Assembly: GCF_041080625.1 (NCBI RefSeq)
Contig: NZ_CP163518.1
Location: 9,045,501 to 9,109,500, forward strand
Direction of reading: 5' to 3'
DNA length: 64,000 bases
Source: Streptomyces sp. CG1
Lineage (GTDB): Bacteria > Actinomycetota > Actinomycetes > Streptomycetales > Streptomycetaceae
Below, piece by piece: positions 8,637-17,564 of this stretch. Made by a program: the position numbers and the translations under genes. The notes beneath the pieces were generated by a model. It ran no database searches, was not told where the DNA came from, and saw only the letters and a list, made by a program, of their open reading frames with translations. Numbering within the stretch: the first letter of the stretch is position 1; every line of letters begins with the position of its first letter.

Positions 8637-9317
8637 GTGGACGCGGGGGCAGGAAACGAGATGATCGAGGTCCCGCCGGGACGGGTGACGCTGTCGGACC
8701 GGCGGACGCAGAGGCGCTGGACGGTCGAGGTCGCACCGTTCCGGATGGCAGCGGTGCCGGTCACTCAGTCGTTGTACGCACAGGTCACCGGTCGGCGGCC
8801 GAGCACCGCCCGAGGCGGCCGGCTACCGGTGGAGGGCGTTTCATGGTGGGACGCGGTCCGGTTCTGCAACGCGTTGTCCCGGCGTGAGGGGCTGGCACCT
8901 GCCTACCACCTCCATGACGGCGAGGAGGCGATCGAATGGAACTCCTCTGCCGACGGGTACCGGCTGCCGACCGAGGCCGAGTGGGAACACGCATGCCGCG
9001 CGGGTACCACCGGCCCTCGGCATGGCCGGCTTGACGAGATCAGTTGGTACCAGGGCAACTCGGACGGGCAAATCCACCCGGTGGGGATCAAGCAGCCCAA
9101 TGCCTGGGGCCTGCACGACATGCTGGGCAATGTCTGGGACTGGTGCTGGGACGTCTACGACGCCGAGGTCTATGGCACCTATCGCGTACTCCGTGGCGGT
9201 GGATGGGCCGACGAGCACTGGAGCTGCCGAGCCTCGGTGCGCCGGCGCAGTCACCCGACCTTCCGGATCGATGACGTGGGATTTCGCATCGCGCGCTCAC
9301 TGAAGTCGCAGACGTGA
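8637..9317 (+). CDS. Formylglycine-generating-enzyme-like (SUMF1 family) protein
   Basis: 226 residues, essentially one FGE-sulfatase domain: VPVTQSLYAQVTG, LPVEGVSWWDAVRFCNALSR, YRLPTEAEWEHACRAG, GLHDMLGNVWDWCWD, RVLRGGGW and VGFRIAR are the standard landmarks in the standard order. True FGEs have two C-terminal copper-binding cysteines (C-x4-C before N-R-x-R); here only one Cys (WSCRASVRRRSHP) is at that place. Sulfatase activation is therefore unlikely, and no sulfatase gene is nearby. It may be a carbohydrate- or peptide-modifying relative, or a non-catalytic binding protein. GTG start at 8637, probably leaderless. Confidence 0.75.
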   Translation: MDAGAGNEMIEVPPGRVTLSDRRTQRRWTVEVAPFRMAAVPVTQSLYAQVTGRRPSTARGGRLPVEGVSWWDAVRFCNALSRREGLAPAYHLHDGEEAIEWNSSADGYRLPTEAEWEHACRAGTTGPRHGRLDEISWYQGNSDGQIHPVGIKQPNAWGLHDMLGNVWDWCWDVYDAEVYGTYRVLRGGGWADEHWSCRASVRRRSHPTFRIDDVGFRIARSLKSQT

Positions 9318-9542
9318 CAGCTCATTTCGAAACGATCCGAAACGATCAGTCGGCCCCGGACGGAGCGGTCGCCAATTACCTCTCCCACAACAGATTCATC
9401 CCCTTCTTCGTTCACCGGGTGCTGCTGGAACCGTCATTATCGGACTGGTCACCGTTGGCGCTCTCGACCGGGACGCGGGCGCCATGGACCAGGCACGCCG
9501 ACTTCCGTCCGTAATACGTCAACACCCTCTGAGGAGCCCGCG

Positions 9543-10193
9543 TTGGAGCTCGCTGTCAATGTGCTGGATGCCCAGTCGATGATCACCGCCTCCGGGCTGG
9601 CCGGCATCCTGGCGATCGTGTTCGCCGAGACCGGGCTGCTCGTGGGCTTCTTCCTGCCCGGTGACTCCCTGCTGTTCCTGGCCGGGGTCGGCGCCTCCGG
9701 AGCGGCGGACCAGGTTTTCGACCGGCCGGGCTTCCATCTGTCCCTGCCAGGGCTGCTGGTCGGTGCCCCGCTGTGCGCGATCGCCGGGGCGCAGCTCGGG
9801 CATCTCCTGGGAGCGAGGCTCGGGCCGAAGCTGTTCGCCCGGCCGGACTCGCGGCTGTTCAAGCAGGAGTACGTCGACAAGGCGGAGGCGTACTTCACCC
9901 GGTACGGCGCGGGCAAGGCGGTGGTGCTGGCGCGGTTCGTGCCCATCGTGCGTACGTTCCTCAACCCGGTGGCCGGGGTCCTGGGCATGAGCGCGAGGGC
10001 GTTCCTGGTGTGGAACGTCGTCGGTGGCACGGCGTGGACGATCGGGGTGATCCTGCTCGGCTACCGGCTCGGCGACTCCCTCAAGGGCAGCATCGACTCC
10101 TATCTGCTGCCGGCGATCGGGCTGATCATCGCGCTGTCGCTGCTGCCCGTACTGATCGAGGTGGTCCGCTCCCGCCGCGCGACCAGCCGCTGA
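9543..10193 (+). CDS. DedA family membrane protein
   Basis: 216 residues with TTG start at 9543 preceded by GAGGAG. DedA/SNARE-associated (VTT) fold: a first hydrophobic segment with FAETGLLVGFFLPGDSLLF, the reentrant region with FTRYGAGKAVVLARFVPIVRTFLNPVAGVLGM (the conserved F-x-R-x-x-P-x-x-R core), and C-terminal helices (VIGLIIALSLLPV-type). Members are plasma-membrane proteins involved in undecaprenyl-phosphate or phospholipid flipping and envelope homeostasis. Stands alone between two non-related genes. Confidence 0.9.
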   Translation: MELAVNVLDAQSMITASGLAGILAIVFAETGLLVGFFLPGDSLLFLAGVGASGAADQVFDRPGFHLSLPGLLVGAPLCAIAGAQLGHLLGARLGPKLFARPDSRLFKQEYVDKAEAYFTRYGAGKAVVLARFVPIVRTFLNPVAGVLGMSARAFLVWNVVGGTAWTIGVILLGYRLGDSLKGSIDSYLLPAIGLIIALSLLPVLIEVVRSRRATSR

Positions 10194-10263
10194 CGACGGC
10201 TCTTTCGGGGGCCGGACGGCAGCCGCGGCGCCGTCGGCCCTCCGTCTTCCCGGCCAGCCTCCT

Positions 10264-10303
10264 GCTTGGCTCCGGTCGACTCCGCTTGGCTCCGGTCGAC
10301 TCC
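10264..10303. repeat. Tandem 20-bp duplication
   Basis: The 20-mer GCTTGGCTCCGGTCGACTCC occurs twice head to tail at 10264-10283 and 10284-10303 in the region upstream of the histidine kinase. Perfect copies indicate a recent duplication; any regulatory effect is unknown. Confidence 0.8.
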
Positions 10304-10452
10304 AGTAAGAGAACCTGCCTCCTCAAGCGGGTGTATCAGGCCCGGTGAGAGGCCAGTAAGAGCAGTCGGCGACGGCCGTCATGGCCTGCCGCCGCGGCCG
10401 TCGGCTTGGCACACTGGCGGGCGCGCCGACCGTTCAGGAGAAAGCCGCACCC

Positions 10453-11910
10453 ATGGACCACGCGCGACAACGGCTCGCCATCCTGCACCCCCGCCACAGC
10501 CTGGGCACCGTGTTCGCCCTCTCGTTCGCCTGCGTCACCGCCGCCACCACTCTCCTCGGAGGCTTTTTGAGCTACAACGCGGCGGCGCGGATGGTGCGGG
10601 TCGACCAGGACGGCGTCTTCCGCGGCGTCGTGGGCGACCTCCATCAGCAGGTCGCCCAGCGACGCCTGTCGCCTTCGGACTACTTCAGCGCCAGCCCTGA
10701 CCACGACGGCCCCCGCGATGATCTCTCGCGCCGCATCCGCACCGACGTCCAGGTCCTCGGCCCCGCGGGCCGCGTCGAGGAACACGGCTACCCGGCGCTG
10801 CCGGTCCGCGCGGCCGACCGCGCCGCGGCCTCGCACGCCGGGGCAGGCCACACCATCTACTACAAGGCCGAGATCGAGGGGGCCCGCTACCGGGTCGCCA
10901 CCGTCGCACTCGGCGGCGGGCGGGGCGCCGTACAAGTGGCCCAGCAGTACAGCGACACCGAGGTCCTGCTCAGGGAACTGCAGGAACGCACCGTCGAGCT
11001 GAGCGCCACCGTCATCGTCGTGGCCGGCCTGGCAGGCTGGTGGCTGGCGCGCAGGATCGCCGGGCGGCTGGTCCGGCTGACACGGGTCGCCGAGGACGTG
11101 GCCCGCACGGGTCGGCTGGACACGGCGGTCCCCGTCGCCGGGCCGGACGAAGTCGGCCGGCTGGGGCGGGCGTTCGACGGGATGCTGGGCCGGCTCGCCG
11201 CCTCGGAGGAGGTGCAGCGGCGGCTGGTGCAGGACGCCGGGCACGAACTGCGCACGCCGCTGACCTCGTTGCAGACCAACGTGGCCCTCCTGGACCGTAT
11301 CGACCGGCTGCCGCCGCAGGCCAAGGCGGACCTGATCGCGGACATGAAGAGCGAGACCCGTGAACTGGTCAACCTCGTCAACGAGCTGGTCGACCTCGCC
11401 GCGGGCGACCGGGACGCCGAGCAGCCCACGGATACGTCACTGGGTGCCGTGGCCGAGGAAGCGGCCGCCCTGGCCCGGCGCCGTACCGGCCGGGAGATCC
11501 TCGTCGAGGCCGACAGCATCGTCGTACGGGCCCGGCCCGCCGCGCTGCAGCGGGCGCTGACCAACCTGCTGGAGAACGCCGCCAAGTTCGACCAGGACGG
11601 AACCGAGCCGATTGAAGTCGCGATCACGGGCACGCGCGTGGAGGTGTGCGACCGCGGACCGGGCATCGCCGAGGCCGACCTGCCCCGCGTCTTCGACCGC
11701 TTCTACCGCGCCGACAGCGCCCGCAGCCTGCCCGGCTCCGGGCTGGGCCTGGCGATCGTGCACGCTGTCGCCGTCACCCACGGCGGTGTCGCCTTCGCCC
11801 GCAACCGGCCCGGCGGCGGTGCGGTCATCGGCTTCACTCTCGACCCCGCCTCCCGCGTCGAATGCGCTCCTGCGACGCCTACGGCCGACTCCGCCGCCAC
11901 GCCTCGCTGA
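10453..11910 (+). CDS. Membrane sensor histidine kinase (orphan)
   Basis: 485 residues. Topology: TM1 about 19-40, extracytoplasmic sensor about 41-184, TM2 about 185-205, HAMP about 205-255, then HisKA and HATPase_c. Phosphoacceptor His264 lies in DAGHELRTPLTSL; the N box is NLLENAAKF, G1 is DRGPGIAEADL and the G2 region GSGLGLAIVHA. The start at 10453 has GGAGAAAG about 10 bases upstream. All catalytic boxes are intact, so it should be active. No response regulator gene is next to it on either side, which is unusual for this CutS/MprB-like type; the partner must be elsewhere or was lost. Confidence 0.9.
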   Translation: MDHARQRLAILHPRHSLGTVFALSFACVTAATTLLGGFLSYNAAARMVRVDQDGVFRGVVGDLHQQVAQRRLSPSDYFSASPDHDGPRDDLSRRIRTDVQVLGPAGRVEEHGYPALPVRAADRAAASHAGAGHTIYYKAEIEGARYRVATVALGGGRGAVQVAQQYSDTEVLLRELQERTVELSATVIVVAGLAGWWLARRIAGRLVRLTRVAEDVARTGRLDTAVPVAGPDEVGRLGRAFDGMLGRLAASEEVQRRLVQDAGHELRTPLTSLQTNVALLDRIDRLPPQAKADLIADMKSETRELVNLVNELVDLAAGDRDAEQPTDTSLGAVAEEAAALARRRTGREILVEADSIVVRARPAALQRALTNLLENAAKFDQDGTEPIEVAITGTRVEVCDRGPGIAEADLPRVFDRFYRADSARSLPGSGLGLAIVHAVAVTHGGVAFARNRPGGGAVIGFTLDPASRVECAPATPTADSAATPR

Positions 11911-12306
11911 CCGTCCGCCGCCGTCGGCCCCGCCCGGCTGCGGTGACCGTCAGATCGTGCCGCGACGCACCAGCATGCTCTCCCACACCTCCCGCACCGT
12001 GTGCTCCGACACCGTGAACTGGACGGCCGGATGCCCCCACGCTCCGTGTCCGCGGCCCTGCTCAGTGACAGCCTTCACCCCCACAGGTCGTCGGGTACTT
12101 CGGACAACGCTGCACCACAGGCTGCTGTCTCGGCCCACCCGGCAACAATTGACGTGTCTTTGACTGCTTCCGCCAACTCCGCTCACCCGGCGCCGGGCTA
12201 GGCTCACGGGGCGACTCGTGTCCACTCCTGCCCCGGTGACACCGGGGCCGTCCCGCGCCAGCACAGCCAAAGTCAGGCCGTTTCCCGGGGAGTTGGGGGT
12301 ATCGCC
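11911..12306. other. Intergenic region, possible gene relic
   Basis: About 400 bases. On the minus strand an open stretch near 11950-12110 reads like the C-terminal end of a protein (WGHPAVQFTVSEHTVREVW) but has no start, ribosome site or recognisable family, so it may be a relic. A TAGGCT at about 12200 could be the -10 of the downstream gene. Confidence 0.35.
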
Positions 12307-13884
12307 ATGCGCACACGTACAAGAGCGTCTCTCGTGGCCACCGCGGCCGCGTTTCTGCTCGTCGCCGCCGTGGGCAGTTCCGCGGCCGCGGGCGACGGAC
12401 AGCCGGTCCGTCTGGTCTCGCCCGGTGATCCCTACGCCGCCTGTGACATCAGCGGCGACGGCACCGGCACCAACTATCCGTCCGCGGAGGATGAACCGTA
12501 CGTCACCGTCTCCCCGCGCGACCCGCGCGACGCCGTCGGTGTCTTCCAGCAGGACCGCTGGTCCAACGGCGGCGCCCGGGGGCTGACCGCCACGTACAGC
12601 CACGACGGGCGGCACTTCACCGAGACCCCGCTGCCGTTCTCGCACTGCGCGCCCGGCGGGCTGAACTACCAGCGTGCGTCGGACGGATGGGTGAGCACCG
12701 GCCCCGACGGCACTGTCTACGCCAGCGGGCTGGCGTTCGACGCCACCGACGCGCGCAACGGGGTGGCCGCCTCGACGTCGTACGACGGTGGACGCACCTG
12801 GACCCACACCACGCCGCTGATCGACGACACGCAGGCCCGGTTCAGCAACGACAAGAACTCCGTCACCGCCGACCCCGTCCACCCCGGCGTCGCCTACCAG
12901 GTCTGGGACCGCATCGACGAGGACGACTCCGCCAAGGTCTACGACGGACCCTCCTACATCTCCATCACCCGCGACGGCGGACGGCACTGGTCCACGGCCC
13001 GCCCGTTCGTGGACACCTCGGTCGTCCCGCACTCGCAGACCATCGGCAATGTCATCGTCGTCGACCCGCGCACCGACACCCTCTACGACGTCTTCGACTG
13101 GCAGACGTACGACATCGACTACACGACCGGCACCTTCACACCCACCGACCTGCACTTCGCCGTCGTCAAGTCGACCGATCAGGGCCGTACATGGAGCAAG
13201 CCGGTCACCATCGCCAAGGACACGGCCGCGCCCGAGGTCGACCCCAACGCCCCCGGTGACGCCACCAAGGCGCTGCGGGCGGGCGGCGACCTGCCGAACG
13301 TCGCCATCGACTCCCGCACCGGTGAGCTGTATGTCGCCTACGAGGGCTCGGACTTCAGCGGTGGTGCCTACAACTCCGTGGAACTGATCCATTCCACCGA
13401 CGGCGGCCGGACCTGGTCCGCCCCGCAGCGGGTCAACTCCGTTGCCTCCGCGCCCGCCTTCACACCCTCGATCAGCGTGGACAGACGCGGCACGGTCGCG
13501 ATCACCTACTACGACCTGCGCTACCTCACCGCCGGGAACACCACGACCCTGCCCACCGCCGCCTGGCTGCTCATCTTTCCGCGCGGCGCCGAGAAGCAGG
13601 CGACCGAGCGCCGTATCTCCCGGGTGTTCGACTGGCTCCAGGCCCCCTTCGCCGGGGGCCACTTCCTCGGTGACTACGAGGGCCTTGCCGCCGACGGCCG
13701 CTTCGCCGTACGGCCGCTGTTCGTCGAGACCAACGCCAACGCTCCGCAGGACTCGACGGACGCCTACAGCGGGTGGTTCGCCGCCGGAGGCACAGGCCAT
13801 GGACCCGGAGCCGCCGCTGCGGCCACCGTCACACCGAGCGCGACGCCCCTCAAGGCGGACCGGCCGCATCGGATCGTCCGGTGA
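12307..13884 (+). CDS. Secreted Asp-box (BNR) beta-propeller protein A
   Basis: 525 residues. Signal peptide residues 1-28 (ATAAAFLLVAAVGSSAAAG). At least four Asp boxes of the form S/T-x-D-x-G-x-T/H-W are visible: SYDGGRTWT, TRDGGRHWS, STDQGRTWS and STDGGRTWS. These mark a sialidase-type beta-propeller. The Arg triad and Tyr/Glu pair of true sialidases cannot be confirmed by eye, so glycosidase activity is uncertain. The C-terminal 30 residues are Ala/Pro-rich. The ATG at 12307 has GGGAGTTGGGGG upstream. First of three such secreted proteins within 7.5 kb. Confidence 0.8.
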   Translation: MRTRTRASLVATAAAFLLVAAVGSSAAAGDGQPVRLVSPGDPYAACDISGDGTGTNYPSAEDEPYVTVSPRDPRDAVGVFQQDRWSNGGARGLTATYSHDGRHFTETPLPFSHCAPGGLNYQRASDGWVSTGPDGTVYASGLAFDATDARNGVAASTSYDGGRTWTHTTPLIDDTQARFSNDKNSVTADPVHPGVAYQVWDRIDEDDSAKVYDGPSYISITRDGGRHWSTARPFVDTSVVPHSQTIGNVIVVDPRTDTLYDVFDWQTYDIDYTTGTFTPTDLHFAVVKSTDQGRTWSKPVTIAKDTAAPEVDPNAPGDATKALRAGGDLPNVAIDSRTGELYVAYEGSDFSGGAYNSVELIHSTDGGRTWSAPQRVNSVASAPAFTPSISVDRRGTVAITYYDLRYLTAGNTTTLPTAAWLLIFPRGAEKQATERRISRVFDWLQAPFAGGHFLGDYEGLAADGRFAVRPLFVETNANAPQDSTDAYSGWFAAGGTGHGPGAAAAATVTPSATPLKADRPHRIVR

Positions 13885-14011
13885 TCAGAGGCTGATCCTG
13901 GTAAACAACGTGCCATTTTTCCTGTGAGCCCTTTGTGTGGCTGTTGTGGTCACGCCAAGATCCCCCCTGCACCGGGACACCCCCATATGCCCGCTGCAGG
14001 GAGGAGAGGGC

Positions 14012-16687
14012 ATGCTGCCCACGAGGCATCAACGGCGGTTCATCACCTGTACCGTCATAGCGGCCGCGTTCGGACTGGTGACCACCCAGTCGTTCGCGGC
14101 ACAGACCGACGCCAGACCACGGCCCTGGCAGGCGCGTCACCAAGCCACGATGGGCCGTCAGCACATCAAGGCGGTGCACGCCGGCCACGGAATGTCCGCC
14201 CTCGTCGCGACCGAGGGTGACGACGGCGGTGCCGACGAGGCGGAGAACTCCGCCGAGTCGACAGCCCAATTCACCGAAGCACGCACCGCGCCCGGTGTGG
14301 TCGCGCCCGGCGCCTACGGGGCGGCCTGGCAGCAGCTGCAGTCGATGAAGCACACGAGCGGCGGCTGGGACCACGTCACCAAGAAGGCCTACAACGCCGA
14401 CGATCCCCGCTACCGCGACGTGAACTCCAACTCCAGCGGCGGCGCGGGCGACGTGACCGGGCGGATCACCGGGATCGCCGCCGACGACCAGGGTTATGTG
14501 TACGCGGGCGGAGCCAACGGTGGTGTCTTCCGCTCGACGACCGGCGGCGGGCACTGGAAGCCGATCTCCGACAAGCTGCCGTCCCTGTCGACGGGCACCC
14601 TCGCCCTGGACGGCCAGAAGCGGCTCTGGTACGCCACGGGCGAGTCCAACACCGGGGCGACGTCCTTCGTGGGTACGGGCGTGTACGTGCTGAAGGACCC
14701 GCGCCACGGGGAGTTCCAGCCGGGCGATCGCGTCGGTGGCGCCGAGCTGGAGTCCACCGTCATCCACGCCCTGCGCTTCGCCGGCGCCAAGGTGTGGGCC
14801 GCCACCAGCACCGGCGTGTGGTCGCACTCCACGACCACCCTGTCCGGGCCGTGGAAGCACGAGTTCGCCCCCAACCCGGACTACCTGCCGGGCGGTTCGA
14901 AGGCGGACGACCCCAGCGCGCCGTACAAGAACATCGCCAACGACATCGCCGTCGACCCCAAGGACCCGGACAAGGTCCTTCTCGCGGTCGGCTGGCGCGG
15001 CGGCGACACCTACAACGGCCTGTACGCCAAGCAGGACGACGGCAGCTGGAAGCCGGTCAGTGGTCTGGGTGACCTGCCCACCAGCAGCGGCGACGTCGGC
15101 AACATGACGTTCGCTTCGGCGGCCGACGGCTCACGCCTGTACGCCATCGACCAGTCCCCGGCGCAGATGGCCGCCAACCCGGACAGCGGGCTCAAGGGCG
15201 TGTACGTGTCGAAGAACGGCTCGCCGTTCGGGCCGTGGACGCAGATCGCGGACTACACCAAGCTGAAGGCGTCCGGATCCGCGCTGCAGAGCGCGGGCTA
15301 CATGCCCGGCATCCAGTCCTGGTACAACCAGTTCCTCCAGGTCGACCCGGCCAACGCCGACCATCTCTACCTCGGCCTGGAAGAGGTTTTCGAGACCAAG
15401 AACGGCGGCCAGAGCTGGACGACTCCGGGCCCGTACTGGAACTTCCCCTTCCCCTGCTGGAGCAACGACCCGGCCAAGCAGACCGGCGACTGCTCGCCCA
15501 CCACCCACTCCGACCAGCACGCGGTCGCGATCGGCAGCTACCAGGGCAAGACCTGGGCCTACGTCGGCAACGACGGCGGCATCTACCGCCGCCCGCTCAA
15601 CGGCGCCGTCGACTCCGGCGGCCACGCCAAGGACTGGCAGTCCCTGAGCGACGGCACCCTCGACACCCTCCAGTACTACTCGGTGGGCGTGGGTAAGGAC
15701 CTCACCTATGGTGGCGTCTCGGTGACCGGCGGCCTGCAGGACAACGGCCAGTCGATCCTGCGCGGCCGGGACAAGGTCATGGGCTCCAACTTCGGCGGTG
15801 ACGGCGGCGACACCATCACCGACCCCGCCAACGGCTGCAACATCGCCGCCGAGTACGTCTACCTCGACATGTGGGTCACCCAGAACTGCGGTGTCAACGA
15901 CGGCTCGTGGTCCACGGACCCGTCCAAGGCCACCGAGTACGAGGTCGCCCCGCCGGACAAGGACCTCGGCGGCGCGGGCGCCCGCTTCATCGCCCCGGTC
16001 ACCGCCGACGCCAAGGACGCCAACACCTGGATCGCCGGTGGCCGGCACGTGTGGGTGAACACCAAGGGCTACGCCATCCGCTCCGGCAAGGAGTGGGCGA
16101 ACGCCTACGACCTCGGCGAGGGCCACGTGGCCACGGCCGTGGCGTCCTCCGGCGGCACGGTCTACGTCGGCTGGTGCGGGCCCTGCAACAACCAGGGCTT
16201 CACCCGGGGCATCGCGGTCGGCAACGCCGACGGAACCGGCTGGCACCAGCTCAGCCTCCCGGTCGACGGGACGATCCCGAACCGCTACATCTCCGGCTTC
16301 GAGGTCGACCCGGCCAACGCCCAGCACGTCTACGTCGCGGTCAACGGCTTCTCCCGCAAGTGGACCGAGGGCCCCGGCGCAGGCGTCGGCCACGTCTTCG
16401 AGTCCAAGGACGGCGGCGCGAGCTGGACGGACATTTCCGCCAACCTGCCCGACGTCCCGGCCGACACGGTCAAGCTCCTCCCGAACGGCGGCCTCGCCCT
16501 CGGCACCGACCTGGCCACCTTCTACCGCCCCGCCGGCGCCACCAAGTGGCTGGTCCTGGGCCACAACCTGCCCACCACGGCCGTCATGCAACTGCGCCTC
16601 GGCCCCGACGGCACGCTGTATGCCGCCACGCACGGACGCGGCATCTGGTCCTTCGACGTACGGCGCCTCAAGGGCCGCAAGGACTGA
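14012..16687 (+). CDS. Secreted WD40/YVTN/BNR-type beta-propeller protein B
   Basis: 891 residues, far longer than protein A. Signal peptide about 1-31 (FITCTVIAAAFGLVTTQSFAAQ). The start at 14012 follows GGAGGAGAGG. Propeller-type repeats recur along the chain: VFRSTTGGGHWKPI, VFETKNGGQSWTT, GGIYRRPLNG, VFESKDGGASWTDI, and aromatic/Asp turns such as EVDPANAQHVYVAVNG. The pattern is that of tandem seven-bladed propellers like those of oligoxyloglucan-reducing-end cellobiohydrolases and photosystem-stability-factor-like proteins. I cannot assign catalytic acids with confidence. Probably binds or hydrolyses a polysaccharide outside the cell. Confidence 0.75.
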   Translation: MLPTRHQRRFITCTVIAAAFGLVTTQSFAAQTDARPRPWQARHQATMGRQHIKAVHAGHGMSALVATEGDDGGADEAENSAESTAQFTEARTAPGVVAPGAYGAAWQQLQSMKHTSGGWDHVTKKAYNADDPRYRDVNSNSSGGAGDVTGRITGIAADDQGYVYAGGANGGVFRSTTGGGHWKPISDKLPSLSTGTLALDGQKRLWYATGESNTGATSFVGTGVYVLKDPRHGEFQPGDRVGGAELESTVIHALRFAGAKVWAATSTGVWSHSTTTLSGPWKHEFAPNPDYLPGGSKADDPSAPYKNIANDIAVDPKDPDKVLLAVGWRGGDTYNGLYAKQDDGSWKPVSGLGDLPTSSGDVGNMTFASAADGSRLYAIDQSPAQMAANPDSGLKGVYVSKNGSPFGPWTQIADYTKLKASGSALQSAGYMPGIQSWYNQFLQVDPANADHLYLGLEEVFETKNGGQSWTTPGPYWNFPFPCWSNDPAKQTGDCSPTTHSDQHAVAIGSYQGKTWAYVGNDGGIYRRPLNGAVDSGGHAKDWQSLSDGTLDTLQYYSVGVGKDLTYGGVSVTGGLQDNGQSILRGRDKVMGSNFGGDGGDTITDPANGCNIAAEYVYLDMWVTQNCGVNDGSWSTDPSKATEYEVAPPDKDLGGAGARFIAPVTADAKDANTWIAGGRHVWVNTKGYAIRSGKEWANAYDLGEGHVATAVASSGGTVYVGWCGPCNNQGFTRGIAVGNADGTGWHQLSLPVDGTIPNRYISGFEVDPANAQHVYVAVNGFSRKWTEGPGAGVGHVFESKDGGASWTDISANLPDVPADTVKLLPNGGLALGTDLATFYRPAGATKWLVLGHNLPTTAVMQLRLGPDGTLYAATHGRGIWSFDVRRLKGRKD

Positions 16688-16711
16688 TCACGGCGGAACA
16701 TCCGCCATACG

Positions 16712-16751
16712 ACGGCCGGTGTGCTCCCTGTGCAGGGGGCACACCGGCCGT
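16712..16751. terminator. Bidirectional hairpin terminator
   Basis: Perfect 13-bp inverted repeat ACGGCCGGTGTGC (16712-16724) against 16739-16751. The 14-base loop itself contains a short palindrome. It lies between the converging ends of genes at 16687 (+) and 16765 (-), so it can serve both. Confidence 0.8.
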
Positions 16752-16764
16752 CCGTGCTTTCTGA

Positions 16765-17265
16765 TCACTGCACCGGATATGCCGCCACGCTCAGCCGGAG
16801 AGTGAAGACCGGTGCGCTGTCCGGACCCCAGGTGACGGTCACCGACCCGGTGCGTGCGGCTCGTACCGTCACGCGGGTGACGCCTGTGCCGTCGGTCGCG
16901 GTGGACGTCACGAGCGCGAGCATCGGATTGCTGGTGCGCGGCTGCGGCCAGGTGCCCCGGGGGCGGCGCGCGAGGATCACGGTCACCGTCGTACCGGATC
17001 GCACGCACAGGTCGCGGACGGAGGCGTCGCCGGAGCTGTGGCTGACGGTCGCGGCGCCGGTGACGCAGCGGGTGCCAGGTGTGCCGGAACTGCCCTCCGA
17101 GGGGCTGCGGGTGACCGGATCGGCCGACGGGGGCGGTGGTGTCGCGTCCGGGTGCGAGCCGCCGCCGCTGCCTCCGCAGGCGGTCAAGAGACAGGAGAGG
17201 GCAACCAGCGCGGCCCCGAGCCGAGGCCAGGACGTGCGCCTAGGTCTGCTTCCGTCCCTCATCAT
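16765..17265 (-). CDS. Small lipoprotein
   Basis: 166 residues plus stop. Lipoprotein signal: positively charged start (MMRDGSRPRR), hydrophobic segment and the lipobox L-T-A-C (Cys at about 30), followed by a Gly/Ser/Pro-rich tether. The folded part (about 65-166) has two cysteines and repeated beta-type T-V-T-V stretches, with no family I recognise. The start at 17265 (or 17262) is fixed by GAGGAAG 6 bases upstream. It lies between two secreted propeller genes and may be a surface partner, but that is position only. Confidence 0.75.
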   Translation of the reverse strand: MMRDGSRPRRTSWPRLGAALVALSCLLTACGGSGGGSHPDATPPPPSADPVTRSPSEGSSGTPGTRCVTGAATVSHSSGDASVRDLCVRSGTTVTVILARRPRGTWPQPRTSNPMLALVTSTATDGTGVTRVTVRAARTGSVTVTWGPDSAPVFTLRLSVAAYPVQ

Positions 17266-17513
17266 GACCACTTCCTCGTACGGCCGGACGCCCGTGCGAC
17301 GTTCTCGACCGCGGTTCGGTTCCCTTCCGGAGGAGTGCCGGTGATGGTCAGCCGGGCGCTCAGGGGCCGGTCGGGGCACGGGCTGTCCACGCGGATCACG
17401 GGGCAACCGCCGTCGACCATGGTGCGGCCATCGACCCCGGAGCCGGACGCGCCCGGTGATCCGGACCCGCGGGAGCCCGCGCATCCGGCGGCCGGTATCC
17501 CTGCTGCCCCACA

Positions 17514-17543
17514 GGTGCGTTCCGGCGGACACCGGAACGCACC
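17514..17543 (-). terminator. Hairpin terminator after propeller gene C
   Basis: Perfect 12-bp stem GGTGCGTTCCGG (17514-17525) against 17532-17543, loop cggaca. It lies just past the stop of the leftward gene at 17565. An outer pair (CCCTGCTG / CAGCAGGG) can extend the structure. Confidence 0.75.
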
Positions 17544-17564
17544 GCGGAGTGGACAGCAGGGAGA

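Noticed and set aside
9314..9514. 66-codon frame after the FGE-like gene, overlapping its stop
   Set aside because: No family resemblance, no ribosome site, and codon use is not convincing. Could be a small gene but cannot be supported.
11950..13869. 639-codon minus-strand frame opposite propeller gene A
   Set aside because: Gly/Val/Arg-rich antisense shadow. The plus strand has a signal peptide and four Asp boxes.
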